From Dehalococcoidia bacterium UBA2777 (GTDB lineage Bacteria; Chloroflexota; Dehalococcoidia; UBA2247; UBA2777): 7,368 bases of DNA. The stretch covers positions 1-7,368 of the forward strand of contig DEIJ01000033.1 of the NCBI GenBank assembly GCA_002352365.1. Reading direction: 5' to 3'. The notes beneath the pieces are model-generated. The model did no database searches. It saw nothing but the letters and a program-made list of their open reading frames with translations, and was not told the origin of the DNA. Both the position numbers and the translations under genes were made by a program. Positions 6,063-7,368 of the stretch are shown here, piece after piece. Position 1 is the first letter of the stretch. Every line of letters starts with the position of its first letter.

Positions 6063-7326
6063 GCTCCTCAGGTGACATACAGAAGCTGGGAAGAGCCTTC
6101 ATTACCTTAATGAAGTGAGCTCTCCCTTCCCTAACTTGACACAGAATACCTCTGTCGAGAAAGTAAGGGTGCCCCTCAGTTACAGTTATGGGAGGTACAC
6201 AGCCCGTATCGAAGTCTTTTATCTCACCACCGAACAGGGCATCTCTAACCGCGCGGCCAGTAAGATTCTCATATCCCACCTCCTCTAGAGCTATCCTTAT
6301 AGCTTCCAGCCCAACTGCTGCCGCAACCCAGCCGCCGACTTCCCACCCCGAAACATCCTCTACCTCTCGGCCACGGTATTCTTTCTCCTTCTCAACCAAA
6401 ACTTCTAACCCGGGAAACAGTTTCCTTTGCTCTGGGTCAGAGGGCCAGGGCAGCCCCAAAGTGTACCATCCATTCACATCCTTCCTAGCTATTGCGATTG
6501 TGGAAAGATCAATGCTCTGTGGACCAGCCGCCAGTGTAATCCCTTTTTGTTGAATCCCCAGCCTAGCTGCATCCTTAACGGCTACTGTCGTTGAGACTCC
6601 AAATGAGATTAGATAGACTAAATCTGGCTTTTTGCCTGCCAGCCTGAGCCACTCGGTGGAGGTATCGATGCAGCCGATAAAAGGGAAGGTCTCGTAGCCA
6701 ACAAGTTCAACTCCAAGCTTATCAAGGTACGCCCCATCTTTATAGTTGATAGCATCCAGTGTGCCATAGGTTGCCGGCATCTCATACCCCATGAATCCAA
6801 GCCTGAGGGGACGCTCCTCAGGCCAGGTTCCCTTGAAGTATTCCAACATGGCCAATAAACCGACTGGCCAATCTATATACCAACAAAAGAACCATTGGGG
6901 CGTCGAGAGGCAAGCAGGAATCATAGCATCAACCCAATTTACCGGCACCCCTACCCTTTGTGCTGCGGTTACTATCGCCCCATCCGCAGGTGTGCCGAAA
7001 ACCATTACCGCTCCCTGGGCAGCAAGTCTGCGGATGGCAAGAACATCCTCAGGAATATAGCCCTTAGTTTCACGCCAGATGATCTCAACCTCGACCCCAT
7101 CGATGCCGCCTTGCCCATTTACATACCGCACATAGTCAAACATTGCATTGCCAAAACGCGTACCAAGAGTGGCCAGCGGACCGCTATACACCGAAGCAAG
7201 CCCTATTTTTACCTTCCTTTCTGCTGGTGCTGCCTTTGCCACCGAAAGAACCGAACCTAGGACCAGGCTTAGCACTAACACTGCTGAAGCCGCCAGCAAG
7301 CCTATAGATTTTACTCTTTTAGCCAT
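6046..7326 (-). CDS. ABC-transporter substrate-binding protein, branched-chain amino acid (LivK-like) family, copy B
   Basis: A 426-residue tandem paralogue of copy A with the same plan. The Sec signal peptide spans residues 1-32 (MAKRVK, hydrophobic core, likely cleavage AKA|A) and has no lipobox. The mature lobe begins KVKIGLASVYSGP and continues DYVRYVNGQGGIDGVEVEIIWRET. GCIDTS...LRLAGKK lies at about 218-233, and YENLTGRAVRDA and the LRAL ending match copy A. The middle, including a Trp/Cys-rich stretch around 139-153 (PACLSTPQWFFCWYIDWP), differs clearly from copy A, so the ligand range may differ. The start has AGAGGAGG on the - strand 3 nt upstream, and an extended -10 lies about 30 nt upstream. 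It ends with its own hairpin, so it is probably transcribed separately from copy A. Confidence 0.9.
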   Translation of the reverse strand: MAKRVKSIGLLAASAVLVLSLVLGSVLSVAKAAPAERKVKIGLASVYSGPLATLGTRFGNAMFDYVRYVNGQGGIDGVEVEIIWRETKGYIPEDVLAIRRLAAQGAVMVFGTPADGAIVTAAQRVGVPVNWVDAMIPACLSTPQWFFCWYIDWPVGLLAMLEYFKGTWPEERPLRLGFMGYEMPATYGTLDAINYKDGAYLDKLGVELVGYETFPFIGCIDTSTEWLRLAGKKPDLVYLISFGVSTTVAVKDAARLGIQQKGITLAAGPQSIDLSTIAIARKDVNGWYTLGLPWPSDPEQRKLFPGLEVLVEKEKEYRGREVEDVSGWEVGGWVAAAVGLEAIRIALEEVGYENLTGRAVRDALFGGEIKDFDTGCVPPITVTEGHPYFLDRGILCQVREGRAHFIKVMKALPSFCMSPEELLRAL

Positions 7327-7363
7327 CGCCCTCCTCTTTCCAATTAATTGCTGCCATTATACC
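7238..7363. repeat. Duplicated 5' segment, copy 2 (signal-peptide codons and leader of copy B)
   Basis: Gap-free counterpart of 5671-5796, running from the signal-peptide cleavage region through the start codon and SD to the -10 box. It may extend beyond the window, since the region right of 7368 is not visible. Confidence 0.85.
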
Positions 7364-7364
7364 A
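7356..7364 (-). promoter_or_regulatory. Extended -10 promoter element for binding protein copy B
   Basis: On the - strand this reads TGGTATAAT, a perfect extended -10 (TGn plus TATAAT). Transcription would start near 7349 with a leader of about 22 nt carrying the SD. Any -35 lies beyond the right edge of the window. Confidence 0.6.
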
Positions 7365-7368
7365 CATC

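Noticed and set aside
6188..6553. Open frame of 121 codons on the + strand inside binding protein copy B
   Set aside because: The Ser/Pro/Thr-rich composition is that of an antisense shadow of the real - strand gene.

Overview
The window holds six protein-coding genes in two convergent blocks. Four genes on the + strand (1-4427) encode CoA-thioester enzymes: a crotonase-fold protein cut by the left edge, a second crotonase paralogue, a 4-hydroxybutyrate CoA-transferase/acetyl-CoA hydrolase family protein, and a phenylacetate-CoA-ligase-like adenylate-forming protein. Two genes on the - strand (4500-7326) encode tandem paralogous exported substrate-binding proteins of the branched-chain amino acid (LivK/Peripla_BP_6) ABC-transporter type. 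No RNA gene, CRISPR array, transposase or integrase was seen.

Organism: composition looks close to balanced GC. Starts have purine-rich Shine-Dalgarno sites, and there are sigma70-type promoters, so this is a bacterium. A mix of multiple crotonases, family CoA-transferases, PaaK-like ligases and LivK-type binding proteins is common in anaerobic subsurface bacteria that degrade organic acids or aromatics, such as Dehalococcoidia-like Chloroflexota or Desulfobacterota. I lean weakly to Chloroflexota, but nothing in the window proves it.

Layout: 1-653 and 655-1581 are translationally adjacent (1-nt gap, strong SD) and surely co-transcribed. A 125-nt gap with a possible promoter precedes the CoA-transferase (1707-3029). 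A 102-nt gap packed with overlapping inverted repeats precedes the PaaK-like gene (3132-4427). A perfect 17-bp inverted repeat (4437-4472) lies between the convergent PaaK-like gene and the first binding protein and can serve both. The two binding-protein genes each have their own promoter-like elements, a near-identical leader and a near-identical 3' hairpin. They look like two copies of one whole expression cassette.

Function (inference): an organic acid, possibly aromatic or branched, is captured outside the membrane by the binding proteins. It is activated to a CoA thioester by the CoA-transferase and/or ligase-like protein and processed by the crotonases. No permease or ATPase gene is in view. 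Two enzymes have altered catalytic motifs: the second crotonase lacks both canonical glutamates, and the ligase-like protein has a degenerate P-loop. The pathway may therefore be non-standard. The most notable structural signal is the duplicated binding-protein cassette, whose non-coding flanks are conserved at least as well as the coding bodies and whose 3' hairpins show a compensatory base-pair change.
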